Positions 52,474 through 64,000 of a DNA stretch of 64,000 nt are shown here, one piece after another. The notes under the pieces are model-generated. The model was not told the origin of the DNA. It made no database searches and worked only from the letters and a program-made list of their open reading frames with translations. Every line of letters starts with the position of its first letter. Position 1 is the stretch's first letter. The stretch is from Dermatophagoides farinae (Eukaryota > Arthropoda > Arachnida > Sarcoptiformes > Pyroglyphidae): contig NC_134677.1 of the NCBI RefSeq assembly GCF_024713945.1, forward strand, positions 1,367,001 through 1,431,000, written 5' to 3'. The translations under genes were made by a program, and so were the position numbers.

Positions 52474-52487
52474 GTATAAAAATCGAT
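52474..52487 (+). promoter_or_regulatory. TATA-box core promoter of the eIF4E-like gene
   Basis: GTATAAAAATCGAT, with TATAAAAA at 52475-52482, 106 nt upstream of the ATG. The predicted 5' leader is about 75 nt. The identical 14-mer lies upstream of the left-edge gene. A second ATCGAA-like motif follows at about 52495. Confidence 0.6.
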
Positions 52488-52580
52488 TGTTTATATCGAA
52501 TTTCATTTATACAATTGTGAAATTTTTTTCCATTTTTGTTCTGGTGTTTGCTTCTAAATCATTGAATTCAATATATTATT

Positions 52581-53888
52581 ATGAATGAAAACTGTCGAAA
52601 AGTAGCCATTTCTTCTTTGATTGATGACCATGATGATGATCAGATTGTTAATATTGAAAAACTATTGAAACAAGTACTGAATGATACATTTGATCAATTA
52701 CAATCATTTATAATGAAAAAATTCAATATGATAATAGATTCGGATACAATGAATATGATTCGTGCAAATCTGAATAATAATAATCGATTATATACCATCG
52801 ATAATAATAATAATAATGATCTAGATTCATTACATCAATTAATTCGATCAATTTCTGATGAAATTTCATACATTTCAAACAATTCTAACGGTAATGTTGA
52901 TGACGATGATGGCAAAAAAGACAAATCTTTATCAGTTGTAAATATAGGTGGTGATTTTATTAATGATAATCATAACAACAATGGCCAAAGTGATCAACAG
53001 AGTGTTTCATCATCATCATCATCATCATGTAATCATTATTGGCAATTCTGGTATTGGAAATCTGATCAATGGTATATTGAATGGGATTATGGTCTACAAA
53101 CATTAGGACGACCATTTAATGGTCGACAACGATTATTGTGGTTATTGGATCAATTAATTCCATTATCAGATATTGGTATATATGAAAAAAAACGAAAAAA
53201 AAAATTTAAAATTTTCAAATTAATTTCCATTGTTGTTTTCTCGGTTTTTTCTCCCACACTCAATCAACAACAAATCAATAACTAGTCATTCCAAGTGATT
53301 ATTCCATTTTTCGGGAATTAATTCGTCCAAAATGGGAAGATTCATTCAATCTAAATGGTGGTGCATGGATTATTGAATTTGAACGCTGTTCATCCATTAC
53401 CGATATGGAATTGATGGAAAATATTTGGCGTTCATTGGTTGAATTTGTTGTGGAAAAACATTGTAATAATGATGATGATCATGGCCATCTTGAACATATG
53501 TGTGGAATAAAAATTAGCAATCGATTCAAAGTTTTTATTATTTCCATTTGGATCGATACATGTTATGAGTAAGTAGTAGGGAAAAAATTTTTTGATTCAT
53601 CATTAATTGATTTTCATCATTAGCCTGTCAATCATTCTGTATATTGGTCATCGAATACAATCAATAATCAATCAAATAATTGATCGAAATCGACAGATAA
53701 AATTATCATTACCAGATTTGGATTCAAAGTTATTATTGTCATCCACATCATCACCATTATTATTGTTTCGTTCACATATGATTTCAAGAAAAATTGCTGC
53801 CAAAAAAGATTCTGTTACCGCCACTAATAAAAGTAATGCTGCTGCTATTAATAATTTTCGTGGTAAAAACATGTTCCGGGTTTTGTGA
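52581..53888 (+). CDS. Divergent eIF4E-family cap-binding protein, 380 aa
   Basis: Three exons, 52581-53175, 53286-53568 and 53624-53888, join in frame to 381 codons including TGA. The start is the first ATG after an in-frame TGA at 52563-52565. Residues 152-380 follow the eIF4E fold. The block HYWQFWYWK matches the first strand. W168 and W215 (in RPKWED) match the two Trp that stack on the m7G cap, and E216 matches the Glu that binds guanine. W187 matches the dorsal Trp that contacts eIF4G or 4E-BP. NGGAWII, CGIKIS and W287 match later conserved positions, and the C-terminus FRVL resembles the usual basic/RFVV end. The family normally has a short N-terminus (about 35 residues in human eIF4E); here 151 Asn/Asp/Ser-rich residues precede the core. 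It is predicted to bind capped mRNA in the cytoplasm, as a translation factor or a 4EHP-like repressor; which one cannot be told. C-terminal half insertions make it clearly divergent. Confidence 0.88.
53176..53285 (+). other. Intron 1 of the eIF4E-like gene
   Basis: 110 nt, phase 1, GTATAT donor and AACTAG acceptor. Splicing joins ...PLSDI to VIPSDYSIF, matching the family. The intron is open in frame, and the first stop if it is retained is the TAG formed by the acceptor itself (53283-53285). Confidence 0.85.
53569..53623 (+). other. Intron 2 of the eIF4E-like gene
   Basis: 55 nt, phase 2, GTAAGT donor and CATCATTAG acceptor. Without splicing the frame stops at TAA two bases into the intron. 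Confidence 0.88.
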
Positions 53889-53907
53889 TTAATTTATATG
53901 AAAATTG

Positions 53908-53917
53908 AATAAATAAA
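53908..53917 (+). other. Polyadenylation signal of the eIF4E-like gene
   Basis: Two overlapping AATAAA hexamers (53908-53913 and 53912-53917), about 20 nt after the stop codon, implying a very short 3' UTR. Confidence 0.6.
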
Positions 53918-56900
53918 TGAAATGAAATGAAATGGACACGTGAAAAAAAATGACCAACAAATATAAATCAACAACTCTTGTCTTTTCAATTCAAAATTGA
54001 ATTGAAATAAATCATCGTTTCATTTTTTTTTCCATGACATCCACATTGTGCCAATAAGACCAACATCTACATCATGATGATGATGATGATTCAACCTTGT
54101 AGAATGGTTGGTTATTATTAGATTGAAACAAAAAAAAAATTGATAGACAAGACGAGCATCACCAATCACCAATACCATCAAACATTGAAAAATACGGAAA
54201 AGTTTACGGATAATTTGTTGTATGTTGTGTTGCGTTGCTGATGTTGATGCGTCATCACTGTCAATACATCTAATTAAATCTTATGCACACACACACACAC
54301 ACACTGGTACAGGTACAGGTATCTAAGTATTTGAATACACATCACCTAGGTGCTACCTTTTTTTTTCTTTTCATCATCCAAAAAAAGAACATAATCTAAA
54401 TCTCATTTTCTTTCTTCCGCGTATGATGATGATGTGATTTGAAAATTTGTAACAAAAAAAAAAAAAAAAAAAAAAAACAGAAAAACTGAAAAAGAAAAAC
54501 AAAATCAATCACCGAAAAAAATAATGATCAAATATTGAACAACAAAAAAAAAACAGCAAAGAAAATTTCGATTATCACCACAGATTGAATGTAATTTGCA
54601 TCTTTTGCTGGCCATCATCTTGATTGAATATATAAAGATTTTGTTTTTTTAAACAAGAAAAAAAAGAATAACATAAATTTAACTAAATTTTTATGAAAAC
54701 TTTTACCCGCTGGGTATAAAAAACATCATCATCATCACTTTACCATTGTCCAGAGGTTTTTTTTCCATTTTCTCATTGGTGATTCTCTGATGATGATGAT
54801 GATGATGATGATGATGGTTGTGTGTGTGGTTACAAAACGCGCGATTAAATTGAAATTTTGTTTTTTTTTTGCTGAACAGAAAAAAAATTGATTGCAAACT
54901 GTTGTTGTTGCTGGTGTTGTAAATGAATCTGGTTCATCATCATCATCATGGCCACCAAATGCATGATCTTTCATATTTCTTAAAGGTCAAAAAAAGATGT
55001 TTCGTTGTTTCGTTTTTTTTTGTTTCTAACATCAGGATTGAATAAACAAACAAACATGGATGATTATGATGTTGTGGTTGTTGTTGTCAATTGTCAATGA
55101 AAATTTATTCAAACATCATCCAACTACCTTTTATGGTATATTATCATCATCATAATCATCTGATGATCCTGTATTCACAGGGAATATTTTATATCGATAA
55201 ATAATTATTATTCTACTTATCAACTAACACAACTTGTTGGAATCACGAAATCGTTGACCAGTTGAACGATTGTCGAGAGAGAAAGAGAGAAAAAAAAAAT
55301 TTGATCATTACCGGCTTGATATACAATGATATTTATACAGTGCAGCAGTTTTTTTTCTATTTGGTGAAGATCCTGTGTTGACGCCCTGTAATTTGTTTTT
55401 TTTTTTTGGTTTGTTTTAGATTAAAATCTATCCATCAAATTAAATTCAGATTAACTTACCATTAACGATTTAGGTGTTTTGATTCCTTTTTTCGTTCATT
55501 TGATAATGATGTAGTGATAAACACAACACAACACAACACAAAAACAATGTATATTAATCGATCAAGGTATCGTGTATTGATTTGATCGATAAATATCAAA
55601 TGAATAAACACACATGCACACAGACAATTGAAAACTTTAAATTATTTATATTATTGACAGCTGATGAAAAATAATGATTATGATGATGATGATGATGATG
55701 TATTTATGTGTCTTTAGGCCATTACATTCAAAATGTTTTCTGTTTATCTGATCATTATCATTGTGTGTGTGTGTGTGTGTGTGTTTGAATGCAAAGATAA
55801 TCTTATTACTATTGTCATATATATATAACACTGTGTACGAATCGGGTTTCATTTCAATTCTCAACTCTTTGCTTGTGTGTGTGTGATGAAGTTTATTTCA
55901 ATTTCAATTTCAATTTGTTCGTTGTTATTATTTTTTATTTTTTTTTGACCCGATAATTAACCCGATCACATCATCATCATCATCAATGACAATCTCTAAT
56001 GGAAAATGATTATGATTCCAGAGAGAGTGAAAGAGAGAGATAATTAATTTAAAACGTTTTTTTTTATCATTTCCATTTTCTCCATTGTCATTCGTCGTCG
56101 CTGTCATCATCCATTGATGATGTAATTTGGATTTTTTTTTTTTACTTGGATGCTAAATGCGATCCAGCATTTTTTATTTTTATTTTCCATCACTCATTCA
56201 TCATTCATTTATTTGTTGAAATGAAATTATCCTTCGAATGAATATGTCACATGGTGTGTGACACATTTAAATATTCTGTTGTTGTTGTTGTTGTTGTTGT
56301 TGGTTGTTGAAAAATACTGGTTTTGAAAATGAATATGAGAGAGAGAGAGAGAGAGAGAGAATTTCAAGGTAATTGAATTTTTATATTTTTTTTTCTTCAT
56401 TTCATTTCATTTTCTGTCAGTGTTTTTTTTTTGTTTGTTTATTTGTTTGTTTGTTATTGTCATGAATGATGATGATGTGTAGATGATGTCATGTTGGTAT
56501 TTAGATTCAACCCTATTTTTTTTTGCCTTCGAGACGTGTTCATATATGTGATTGATCGGTATATGAACTTTGACCCGTTTCCATAGCTAGTTTGAATGAA
56601 TAGATGTTTATCCTCATTCATTTCCATTCGTTGTTCTAATGGATGTTTTTATTTTCATTGCACAGAACAAAAAAATGGCTGAATGAATAAATGAATCCTA
56701 AACGAGTCTAACGAAAAACAAAATTGAAATGAAATAAAATTGCAAATAAACAACAAACCAACCAAAACCAAACAACCTGACAAACATTTATTGACTTGTT
56801 TTTTTGTTGTTGTTGTTGTTGTTGTCGAGAATATATACAAATAATTATCACTCGACTTGAAATGAATTTGTTTTAATTATTTTTGAGATCCCATTCATTC

Positions 56901-57383
56901 ATTCATTCATTCATTCATTGAATGTCACATTATGAAATGAATGAATGAGATGGATCCTAATGGATTTAAATTTCGGTTTGTTGTTGTTGTTTTTTTCCTA
57001 GTTGTATAGAGTACAAATGCCAATCGAATGAATCACAAGAAATTTTCATCGTTTGTTTGTTTGTGTTTGCTTGATGTGTGTTAGTTACTTGTTTATTGAA
57101 TAACCCTTTGACTTTTTTTTTGGTTACATCACATTCATCATCGTATTCATGACACATACCTCTACCACATCATCATTAAACACTAAACACCAACAACAAC
57201 CACCACAGCCAATTTTTTTTTTTGCTTGCTTGTTTACTTTAACTCGTTTATTATAAAGCTCAATTTTTTTTCTGGTGATGATAAAGACGAAGACGAAGAT
57301 GAAGGAGCGAGAAAAAATAAAAAAATGCTAAGAAAAGAAAAATTAAATGAATACAGTTGTTTTTTAAAAGAGGTGGTGGTTGC

Positions 57384-57416
<33 letters not shown>

Positions 57417-57536
57417 GGTGGTAGAATGTTTTCATGTTTTTTTATTTGGTGCATTTTTACCATCTTTATCATCGTTTATCATCATTTATCAACAACAACA
57501 ACAACAAATCCAAGAAATAAACAATTTTTTTACAAA

Positions 57537-57561
57537 CACACACACACACACACACACACAC
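57537..57561. repeat. (CA)12 microsatellite
   Basis: A pure CA run, with a (GTT)n tract about 130 bp upstream. Confidence 0.93.
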
Positions 57562-57737
57562 TCATATAATGATGAATTACAACAACATGGTGGTCAACCA
57601 TTATTAGATGGTAGGTGTGTTTTGACCATTGGTCACGCCAACAATCGACGTGTGTCGACGATTCTTCGAATATTGTCGATCGATCATTGTTTTTGATTTT
57701 AACATCCAAAAACCAAAAAAAACTTTGTTAGCAAAGG

Positions 57738-57740
<3 letters not shown>

Positions 57741-57769
<29 letters not shown>
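57741..57769. repeat. (TG)14 microsatellite
   Basis: A pure TG run in non-coding sequence. Confidence 0.95.
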
Positions 57770-57772
<3 letters not shown>

Positions 57773-58298
57773 CCACCATAACGACACAATTTATGATTAA
57801 TTGTTTCCATTTGTGTTCTCCAATTTTCTTTTCTCAATACGAAAATCCTTTCGTGGTTTTTGTTTGTTTGTTTGTTTGTTTTCATTCCATACCCCATTTC
57901 ATTGCATTTGTGAATATTTTTTTTTTCGATGTGAAAATTTCCGCTAATTAGTCATCACTGGGTTACAGAAAAAAAAATTCAAAAATAATTATTATCATTA
58001 TTGTGTTGATGGTGTGGTGGTCATTCGATAGAAAGATTGAGTGGTGACGCGTGCATGTTTTCTATTTTCAATGTTTGATGGTTAACTGTTGATGATAATA
58101 ATAATAATGATGATGGTGGTGGTGGTGGTGGTGATGGTAATTATAATTCGAATACATGACATTTTCGTTGTTAATGACGATGATGATGACCACAACCACT
58201 AATCCTTGCAAAAGCGTCTCACTATTTTCATTGTCAAAATACAATTAATTATCAATCATCCATAATTCACACACACACATGCGCATCAATTTATCATC

Positions 58299-58322
58299 AA
58301 AAAAAAAAAAAAAAAAAAAAAA
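58299..58322. repeat. A24 homopolymer
   Basis: One of the longest A runs in the window. No retroposed sequence was recognised immediately upstream. Confidence 0.9.
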
Positions 58323-61300
58323 TTGGAAACATGATACATCATTTGTGAAAAATAAACTAGAAAAATCAAAAACAATCAATAGATCAATATATGCAAATTA
58401 ATTACTTCTGTGTGTGTGTGTGTGTGTGCGTATATATTGAGTAGGGAAACCCATCGTCATTGTCATTTATTGTGTTTTTTATTCTGTTGCGGTTGAATGA
58501 TGATGATGAAAGTTGTATTTTCATTTTCATTTCCACCATAATGGAATCACATTGATTGTTTCAATCACTATTTTTTTTCATGGATCCAGAATTTGATCGT
58601 GAGATTCTTTTTTTTTCCACTCTGTTTCTCATCATCATTGTCCGAATTGATTGCATTTTAATTACATATTCCAGGTAGTTGTTTGTGTATTTTTATCATT
58701 TTTGGACCATAAAAAAAAACAGAAAAAAAATTCTTTGGAATGCAAATGACAACAGAATTAAAAAAAAAGTTTTCAGGCCATTTTCCAATGTTATTGTTGT
58801 TGTTGTTGGCATTATCATTATTGAAAAAAATTTTTTTTAATTAAAATTGACCAGAAATTAAAAAAAAAATAAATTTTAATCTCGAATCCTTTTTTTTCAT
58901 TCAATTTCACATTTGTGCACACCACCAACGCACACACACACACACACACGTGACTTATGCAATGGTGATCCTTTTTTTTTCATTTATTTATTTGTTCTGG
59001 ATCATTTTAATTAATTCTTTCTTTCTGTTTTTTCGTTGTTGTTGTTGTTGAAAATATAGCCAACAGGCTTGTCCATTCTGTCCTTTGGAATGTATTTACT
59101 TCCTGTTTTGTTTGATGCGTTTTTTTCATTCCATTTTAATTAATTTCCGTTTATTTTTTTGAATGAATGAATGAATGAACACCAGACTCAATATGTGAAA
59201 TGAACGGTTTTTTGTTTTTTCGTTGTTGTTGTTTGTTGGTTTTTTTTTTTTTTTGGTTTGCTGGTTCCAAAATTGTTCCAAAATAACGTCATCTATCGGT
59301 TAATGGTTGAACTTTAGCCTTTTTTTTGACATTTTGTCAATCGCCATTTTTTGCTTACTTTTTTTTGCGACCACCAATTAGTAAGTGAAAAAAAAAATCT
59401 TTCAAAACAAAAACAAAAAAGATTAAATTGAAAAACTTTATCATTCAAACCGATCAAAGTGACCATTCATTATTTGGCTTGTCCTTGAACATTGTATATC
59501 ATGTAAACCAAAAAAAAACAACAATAAAGTCCTCGTTTTAACAATGCATTGTTATTACAATCCAGATTGGACAAAAATTGAAACCCTGGAGCCAAAAACT
59601 ATGAGTCATAATTTTACCACCAATTATGTCCACTACAACCAAAAAAAAAAAAAAAGAAAAAAGAAATATCAATTCATAAATTCATTGGTCATTTTGTTTG
59701 TTTTTTTTTTAGTTATCTCGTCTCCAATATTACGTTTTCAATACGATTTTTTTTCCTGGTGTGTGTGTGTGTGTGTGTATGGATTTCATTCGATGTATGA
59801 CGCAATTAGCAGAAAACAAAAAAATTAAAAAAAAAAAAAAAAAAAAAAATAAAAAAATACCGCCTTTTAATACCGTCAGCAGAATTTTGTATTGCCCACG
59901 CCTATTTTGGGTTGATCTTCTCTATTTTTTTTTCTCTCTCTCTCTCGTCATACATTAAAATTACCATAATATATATATATATGCTACTACCACATGGTCA
60001 TCAATATATGTATATATAATGTCTATGAATAATTGATATCAGCATAGAAATGTGTTGAAAATTTGGTAGCGCGAAATTATAACAGTTTAAATAACAAAAA
60101 AAAAAAAAAATTCATTCTGTTCATGCAAAAAAAAAAAAAAAAAAAAAAAATAGAAGAGGCTGATGGACACCGAATTGGATAGCTGTGTGTGTGTATCATC
60201 ATCATCATATATATATATATATTAAAGAGATGTACCAACAAATACTGACGAAGTCATTCGATATTTGGCTTTCCTGACGCGTGGTTTATTGATAACTAGT
60301 TCCTGGTGGTGGTGTGCTTTTTGTATTATTACTCTGTTTATTTTAAGATCGACTTGTTCCAACGACAAAAAAAAATTTTTTTTTTTTTTTTTGGTCCATT
60401 AAATGAAAACTTTTTTATGAAGAAAATGTACTGAAATTAAGTTGAAAAAAATTTTTTTGTTTTCGTAATCAATTTCCTGAAGATTTCGTCATCAATTGCA
60501 TTTGATTTTTCTTCTCTGGTCTCGATTTGGCAACACAAATTTTTTTGTAATTTATAATTTTCGGTAAGTCTTGTTTTGTTCAATCATCATTATTTTAATT
60601 TAAAAATTTTCAAAAAAAATCAAGCTTGATTCAAAGATAACAAAAAGCGGTAATTTCATTTTTTTTTTTGGCTAATGTTTCAATTTGTATAATCTTGTAT
60701 GCTCGACTGTGTGTGTGTGTGTGTGTGTGTGTTACACGTTGTTAGCAACAATCTTTTTAGGCTCGTTGCCAGAAAACAGAATCACAAACACTTTTGCTGT
60801 TGAGAACAAAAAAAAAAACACGACATGAAAAAATATAGCAATAAAAAAAAAGAAAATTCTTTTTCACTTTTTTTTGTTGTTGTTGTTGTCTTTGTTCGGT
60901 GTGTGTGTGTGTGTGTGTGTATACTGAATACGTTTGTTCGAATCACAAAACGTTCGAAATTTTTCTCGTACATTCGATTCTAATTCCACATAGAAAGCAC
61001 CCAACCGCCCATCATCACTGTATATGTGTGTAGAATTAGAATGGAATAATAACGATGATGTTGATGATGATTATGAATGCAGGAAAAAAAAATTTTTATT
61101 CTTTTTTTTTGTTTTTGCTACACATTCAAAATGGTAAAATTCTGTATGTGTTTATATTTTTATATGTATGCGATTTGATTATCATCGTGTGGCAGCCACA
61201 CTTTACATAATTCTAAATTCTGGCTTTAGATTCAGTTTATTCACGAATAGAATTTTTGTTGTTGATTCTTTTTATGTCAAAAAAAAAAAAAAAAAACAAA

Positions 61301-63149
61301 CAACCAATTGAAGCAAATAAATCATCATCGATTTGAAAATCAAACAAGTTTAAAAAAAAAATCATCCGCTTTTTTTTGCATCAACATTATTAAACGGTGG
61401 ATAATAATGAATTATATAGCAGCAGCAGTAGTAGTAGTAGTAGACGATGGCTTAAGTTTATTATTACCTTGATTCAATTACCGCTACCGTATTTTTTTCT
61501 CTATTTATTTTTCCATTTATTCATCACCGAAATCCTTTCACTTTTTTTTCTCGCCATGTTGTTTATAGATTGAAAAATTGATAATTGACTATTGACTCTT
61601 GTGTTTTAAGTCACCATTTTTTTTTCAGTGGTTTTTATTTTCATCATCATATTCCTCAGTAACAATTTTTAACACCACCACCACCAACAACATATATTCA
61701 TATACCACTACATATAATGTGATTTATTATATTGAATTATTGCATTGAATTTTGGTAATATATCTTGTCAGCTTATCATCATCATCATCTAAAATATATA
61801 TCGAACAACATCAAATATAACCAATTCGTTCATCTTTTGATGCTTTTAAATGATGATAACAAACAAGATAGATACATACATACACACACTAACACTATTG
61901 CCGTTCATGGCTGCCGTTATCGTCGTTATTTCTATTTTTTAAACAAAACCAAAACCAAAAAAAAAAAAAAAAAAATGAGCAAACAAATTAATAATAACCA
62001 CCAAATACTATTATCATCAAAACTCATTAACAAAAGCTTATCGTATTTCAATTTTTTTTTGTTGGCTTGAAACAAAAATATGACAGACATTTTATTATTT
62101 TTTTTTGGTGGTTTGTTTGTTCATTTGTAGTGCCTAACGGTTTATCTGGGTTTTGATAAAACCATATGGTTTTTATTTGCTGGTGTTGTTGTTACTGTTG
62201 TCTCATTCTCATTTGGACTTTATGTTCAAAGATCATTATGAACTTTTTTTTCTTATTCAGCAAGAAAAAAAAATACGAATAATAATAATAGATTATTGAT
62301 AATTTTGGATTTACATTGTATGAATGCAATTCAATTCGACCTTCATCCGCCGTTGACGCCACAGAAAAACCAATATAATTCTACACACACACACACACAC
62401 TCACAAATACTGTCAAATAAACTGCAACAACAAGTCCCAAAATAATAGAAATACACAAATACAGTAAGAGAGACCCCCCTAACAGGTGTCCATAACAATA
62501 AAGTGAACCTTACCCTAAGGTCATTGATTAGTCATAAAAAAAAGTTGAAAAAACGAAAATGTTACGTTTTTTTACTCTCACTTGATTCTTTGTTTACGGC
62601 ATTGTCCTTGGACCTTGGCGGTTTCTCTTCATTTCAATAATCATGATGATCGATTCAATGATGATTTTGTTTTTCAAAGAAAAAAAAATGGTCTTTTTTT
62701 TCCTTTACACAAATGCAACGTTTGTAAATACACACACACACACACACACACACTTGTTGAGATTCATTCTATTTTTCCTGCTTGGGTTCATTTTATGTTC
62801 TTTTTTGTGTGTGTGTGTGTCTATTTGTGTTTAGTGATCATCATCATCATCATCATCATTCATGGTCAAATCTATGATCGTTTCTAATCTTGGTCTTAGA
62901 TCTTTATTCTTTTGGTGATCGTCTTTATCGTTGTTGTTGTTGTTTGAATTCAGTAGTCATTTGATATGATTTGGTGAATAAACCTGTTACACTGATCACT
63001 ATGTGTATTGCATTTGATTTTTTATATTTTTTTCCTGATAATAATAAATTGAATGAAATCGATAAAATTGAAAAGAATATATTTTAGTGAACGAAAAAGT
63101 CGTTAATTGAAGTGTGGTATGTTTTTTTTGTTATCCTTGTTGTTGGTTG

Positions 63150-63157
63150 TATAAAAG
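63150..63157 (+). promoter_or_regulatory. TATA-box upstream of the right-edge gene
   Basis: TATAAAAG in the context GTTGTATAAAAGC, 133 nt upstream of the ATG at 63283. Confidence 0.45.
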
Positions 63158-63282
63158 CTATAATCGTTTGTTTTTTGTTGTTGTTGTTTGATTCTAATTG
63201 GTTTTTTTTTCATTTTTTTTTTCATTGTCAATACTAATAACATAGACCATTATTGATAATTAATGTACGTTGAATTTTAAAA

Positions 63283-64000
63283 ATGAATACTAATACGAAT
63301 GCAAATGAAATTGTTGATTCTTGCTCTAATTGTGAAGATTCGAATAAATTATCCGATACGGTATCGATTCAATCGATTGATTCGATTATGATTTCAACGA
63401 CAACAGGAATGGCCAACACTACATCAACATCGACACCTATTCGTCCTCGTCCAATACTTGCATCGGCATTCAGTTTTGATAGTGGTTATGAAATATCACC
63501 ATTTTCAAATTATTCATTTCAATTTGGCACTGAATCCGTACCAAATACAATATTGACAAATAACAACAACAATAGTATTATGGCTACAAATAGATTATTG
63601 AATCCGATTGTACAAGAAGATTATGAAGGTATTGATGATGAATTAATTTCTATTGATCAACATTTTACACCGATTCATTCACCTGCCACTGTTGAAAATA
63701 TGGCCAATGGACAGATTGATTCATCATCATCATTAATGAATCATTTTTCACAACGTCAACAAGCATTCAATCTTGCCATACAACGACGAGAAAATCGTTT
63801 AATTCAAAATGAAATGGAAATTAATAACAATGATCCGAATTATCCGAATGCTGAGAATCAATATTTTTCTTTTGATGATTTTGGTGATGATGAAGTTTTT
63901 CTTGATAATGAAAATGATGATTCACAACCGGAACGGATAATGGCACGAGAATGGCATCAACCGATACGACCAAGCTGTTCAATGGGAATAATGTACGATA
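63283..64000 (+). CDS. Unrecognised disordered protein, 5' part (runs off right edge)
   Basis: I do not recognise this protein. The frame is open for 239 codons from the ATG at 63283 to the window end. The ATG is the first after an in-frame TGA at 63271-63273. The sequence is rich in Asn, Ser, Asp, Glu and Ile and looks disordered. It includes SDTVSIQSIDSI at about 24-35, RPRPILASAFSFDSGYEISPFSNYSF around 53-78, RQQAFNLAIQRRENRL near 159-174, and an acidic stretch FDDFGDDEVFLDNENDD before EWHQPIRPSC. There is no signal peptide or membrane segment. The long repeat-free frame, varied residues and codon choice matching the eIF4E-like gene make it a real coding exon. A pyrimidine tract and TAACATAG acceptor-like site ending at 63245 could mean a leader exon upstream; the TATA box suggests instead a leader of about 100 nt. 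Confidence 0.8.
   Translation, partial: MNTNTNANEIVDSCSNCEDSNKLSDTVSIQSIDSIMISTTTGMANTTSTSTPIRPRPILASAFSFDSGYEISPFSNYSFQFGTESVPNTILTNNNNNSIMATNRLLNPIVQEDYEGIDDELISIDQHFTPIHSPATVENMANGQIDSSSSLMNHFSQRQQAFNLAIQRRENRLIQNEMEINNNDPNYPNAENQYFSFDDFGDDEVFLDNENDDSQPERIMAREWHQPIRPSCSMGIMYD

Larger units (their letters stand above)
53930..63140. other. Repeat-rich stretch without a recognised gene
   Basis: Holds (GAT)n near 54789-54816 and 55680-55700, ACACA repeats near 55523-55541, (TTG)n near 56278-56301, (CA)n at 57537-57561, (TG)n at 57741-57769 and 60709-60732, A24 at 58299-58322, (AT)n at 60207-60223 and TAG repeats near 61425-61443. A 156-codon frame at 57226-57696 (plus) crosses two repeat tracts; its non-repeat part (SYNDELQQHGGQPLLDG before a GTAGGT) could be an exon fragment but is unproven. 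Confidence 0.5.

Noticed and set aside
58299-58322. Poly-A tail of a retroposon
   Set aside because: No target-site duplication or coding remnant was found upstream; long A runs are common throughout the window.
63232-63245. TACTAATAACATAG as branch point plus acceptor of a leader intron
   Set aside because: The branch-like A is only about 8 nt from the AG, shorter than usual; kept as a possibility in the gene entry but not annotated as a splice site.

Overview
The window looks like nuclear DNA from a small-genome arthropod, most likely an acariform (astigmatid, dust-mite-like) mite. The evidence is strong A+T richness (about 70% by eye, not computed), short spliceosomal introns (55-343 nt), TATA-containing promoters, Asn/Asp/Gln/Ser-rich proteins, very dense simple repeats, and a metazoan-type tRNA-Gln. 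The taxonomic assignment is an inference; no marker gene fixes it.

Layout. Positions 1-1151 (minus strand) hold the 5' part of an unrecognised low-complexity protein gene. Two exons join in frame across a 343-nt intron, and the gene runs off the left edge. Positions 6903-7644 (minus) hold a two-exon gene for a 220-residue secreted, cysteine-free, Ser/Tyr/Asn-rich protein with a signal peptide and basic cleavage-like sites. From about 7.75 to 52.4 kb there is almost no convincing coding sequence. This stretch is full of (TG)n, (ATC)n, (CAA)n, (GA)n and poly-A/T tracts, with one tRNA-Gln(TTG) gene at 40521-40672 that carries a 79-nt intron, and one uncertain unrecognised open frame near 51 kb (minus). 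Positions 52581-53888 (plus) hold a three-exon gene for a divergent eIF4E-family cap-binding protein with a ~150-residue N-terminal extension. From 53.9 to 63.1 kb the sequence is again repeat-rich. Positions 63283-64000 (plus) hold the start of another unrecognised, largely disordered protein gene that runs off the right edge.

The genes do not form an obvious pathway. What they share is promoter architecture: each of the four protein genes has a TATA-like element 83-293 nt upstream of its ATG, and two of them (left gene and eIF4E-like gene) share an identical 14-mer, GTATAAAAATCGAT. No transposase, reverse transcriptase, rRNA or CRISPR array was seen. Splice models were built by hand from GT/AG sites and reading-frame phase and need transcript support.
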